A stretch of DNA of 64,000 nt from Geotrypetes seraphini (Eukaryota; Chordata; Amphibia; Gymnophiona; Dermophiidae): positions 78,190,308 through 78,254,307 of the forward strand of contig NC_047093.1 in assembly GCF_902459505.1 (NCBI RefSeq), given 5' to 3'. The notes beneath the pieces are model-generated. The model saw nothing but the letters and a program-made list of their open reading frames with translations. It did not search any database and was not told the DNA's origin. Made by a program: the position numbers and the translations under genes. Shown in pieces: positions 63,069 through 64,000 of the stretch. The first letter of the stretch is position 1; each line of letters begins with the position of its first letter.

Positions 63069-63352
63069 TTGTAAAGTCCAATAATAGGATGCCTCTCATC
63101 TTGGACTGTCAGGAGGCTGTGTGACATGATCAGTTATTGGCATTTGGGCAGGCCCATCCTTTTATGGGATGGGATGAAGAGCAATGTATACATCAATGGA
63201 AAGACAAGCAAGAGTGAGAGCTGTGGTTGCTTAGATCGCAACCCAAAGGAAATCAACATCGCCACAGAAACGAAAGGGGAGATTGGTATGCGAGATACAT
63301 AATCAAATATAAAGCATGAGGCAAGGACCATGTAGCCAGAGGAAGTTCAGTT

Positions 63353-64000
63353 ACCGTAAATACTCGAATATAAGCTGAGATTTGGGGGCAAAAAATGGCT
63401 CAAAAATAGGGGTCTCGGCTTATATTCAGACCATCGCCTACCTGCCCCTCTCCTGGACCTATTGCAGGCTTCCACAGGGTATTCCTCAAGATCTGGTGGT
63501 CGTGCAGTAGGCTGGTACATAAAGGATCCCCCCCGTCTCTTGCCTCCCCCTCGGTGGCCTCGCAGTGGATGGGACAGGAGGAATCCCTTCTGACTCCTGT
63601 GCCTGCTGAAATTGACAACCACACCTCCCTCACGTACCTTTTGGGTCCCTGGTAGCCAGCCAGTGCACAGAGCAGGAGCGATCTTCCTGCCTTCCTGCTC
63701 CATTCAGGTTTTAAGTATCTGGCCAATCAGGGCCAATTAGGCCCTTCCCTGGTACATCTCAGAATGCACGGAGAAGGCCCGCCATTTTGCAGTGGCGGGC
63801 CTGCTGGCAGGAGAGTGTGGGCATCCCTCTTTCTGGCCATCAGATAAAGGTATGGGGGGTGGGCTTCGAGGAGGGAGTGGGCATTCTTCCTGCCGGGGAT
63901 GCCTCGGAGGTTGGTGGCAGGAGGAATTGGGCATGTCTCCTGCAGAGGACATTTGGATGGGTGCTTCAGGGGTTCCGGCACGAAGGAGTGGGCATCCCTC
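63353..64000. mobile_element. Mariner-like non-autonomous element, right part off window
   Basis: After TA, CCGTAAATACTCGAATATAA and GGGGTCTCGGCTTATATTC, as at 16164-16610. The right terminus is beyond the window. The interior is GC-rich with open frames that I do not accept as genes. Confidence 0.55.

Noticed and set aside
63347-63981. Overlapping minus-strand open frames
   Set aside because: Inside a GC-rich non-autonomous transposon also present at 16164-16610; no domain.
1-64000. Endogenous retrovirus or Polinton
   Set aside because: No long terminal repeats with primer-binding site, envelope, or Polinton capsid/polymerase motifs seen; the only LTR-kin traces are DIRS-type.

Overview
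The window is repeat-dominated vertebrate DNA. The only host gene part I can support is the terminal coding exon of a Crumbs homologue on the minus strand (49378-49602), most like CRB1: one transmembrane helix, a 37-residue cytoplasmic tail with GTYSPS, and the C-terminal PDZ ligand ERLI. Everything at higher coordinates should be its last intron or beyond; everything at lower coordinates is its 3' UTR and downstream DNA. The mix of several CR1 subfamilies, L2-like LINEs, tRNA-derived SINEs, a Penelope-like element, DIRS fossils, mariner, hAT and TTA-duplicating miniature transposons, and a Helitron fits a large amphibian genome. From memory of similar CR1 tails I lean to a caecilian; this is inference.

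Layout. 1-9 kb: LINE tails, hAT miniature elements and a mariner transposase remnant. 8.7-13 kb: a Penelope-like retroelement with reverse transcriptase and GIY-YIG endonuclease, preceded by an inverted-repeat region and carrying hammerhead-ribozyme-like motifs on both sides. 13-21 kb: CR1, mariner-like and palindromic elements, pyrimidine-rich tracts, and a very young 93-bp inverted repeat with another hammerhead. 21-30.7 kb: a nest in which a DIRS fossil is split by a CR1 (CR1-B), itself split by an almost full-length CR1 (CR1-A, 4.5 kb) with a 961-codon open ORF2. 31-34 kb: a four-level nest of repeats that can be undone from target-site duplications. 34-42 kb: more CR1 and L2 fragments, including a 586-codon open CR1 reverse transcriptase inserted in an older L2. 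44-47 kb: a TTA-flanked miniature element, a Helitron and a hAT miniature element. 49-55 kb: the Crumbs exon, two mariner derivatives (one a foldback), a second copy of the GC-rich palindromic family, and the best-folding hammerhead. 56-62.3 kb: a TA-flanked composite element with minisatellites and LINE insertions, then a nearly complete L2-like LINE whose 3' tail resembles that of the local SINEs. 62.5-64 kb: a hAT-like miniature element split by a SINE and a mariner-like element running off the window.

The most notable signals are (1) a set of seven hammerhead-like motifs, six of them new to this reading as PLE-type remnants and one (54745-54799) with all three stems perfect; (2) a GC-rich palindromic family at 33026-33474 and 50955-51500 with 9-bp target duplications, not recognised; and (3) nested insertions whose order can be read from duplications. 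CR1-A, CR1-B, CR1-C, R1, R2 and PAL are local labels used here, not database names. All family assignments come from reading motifs by eye; no search was run.
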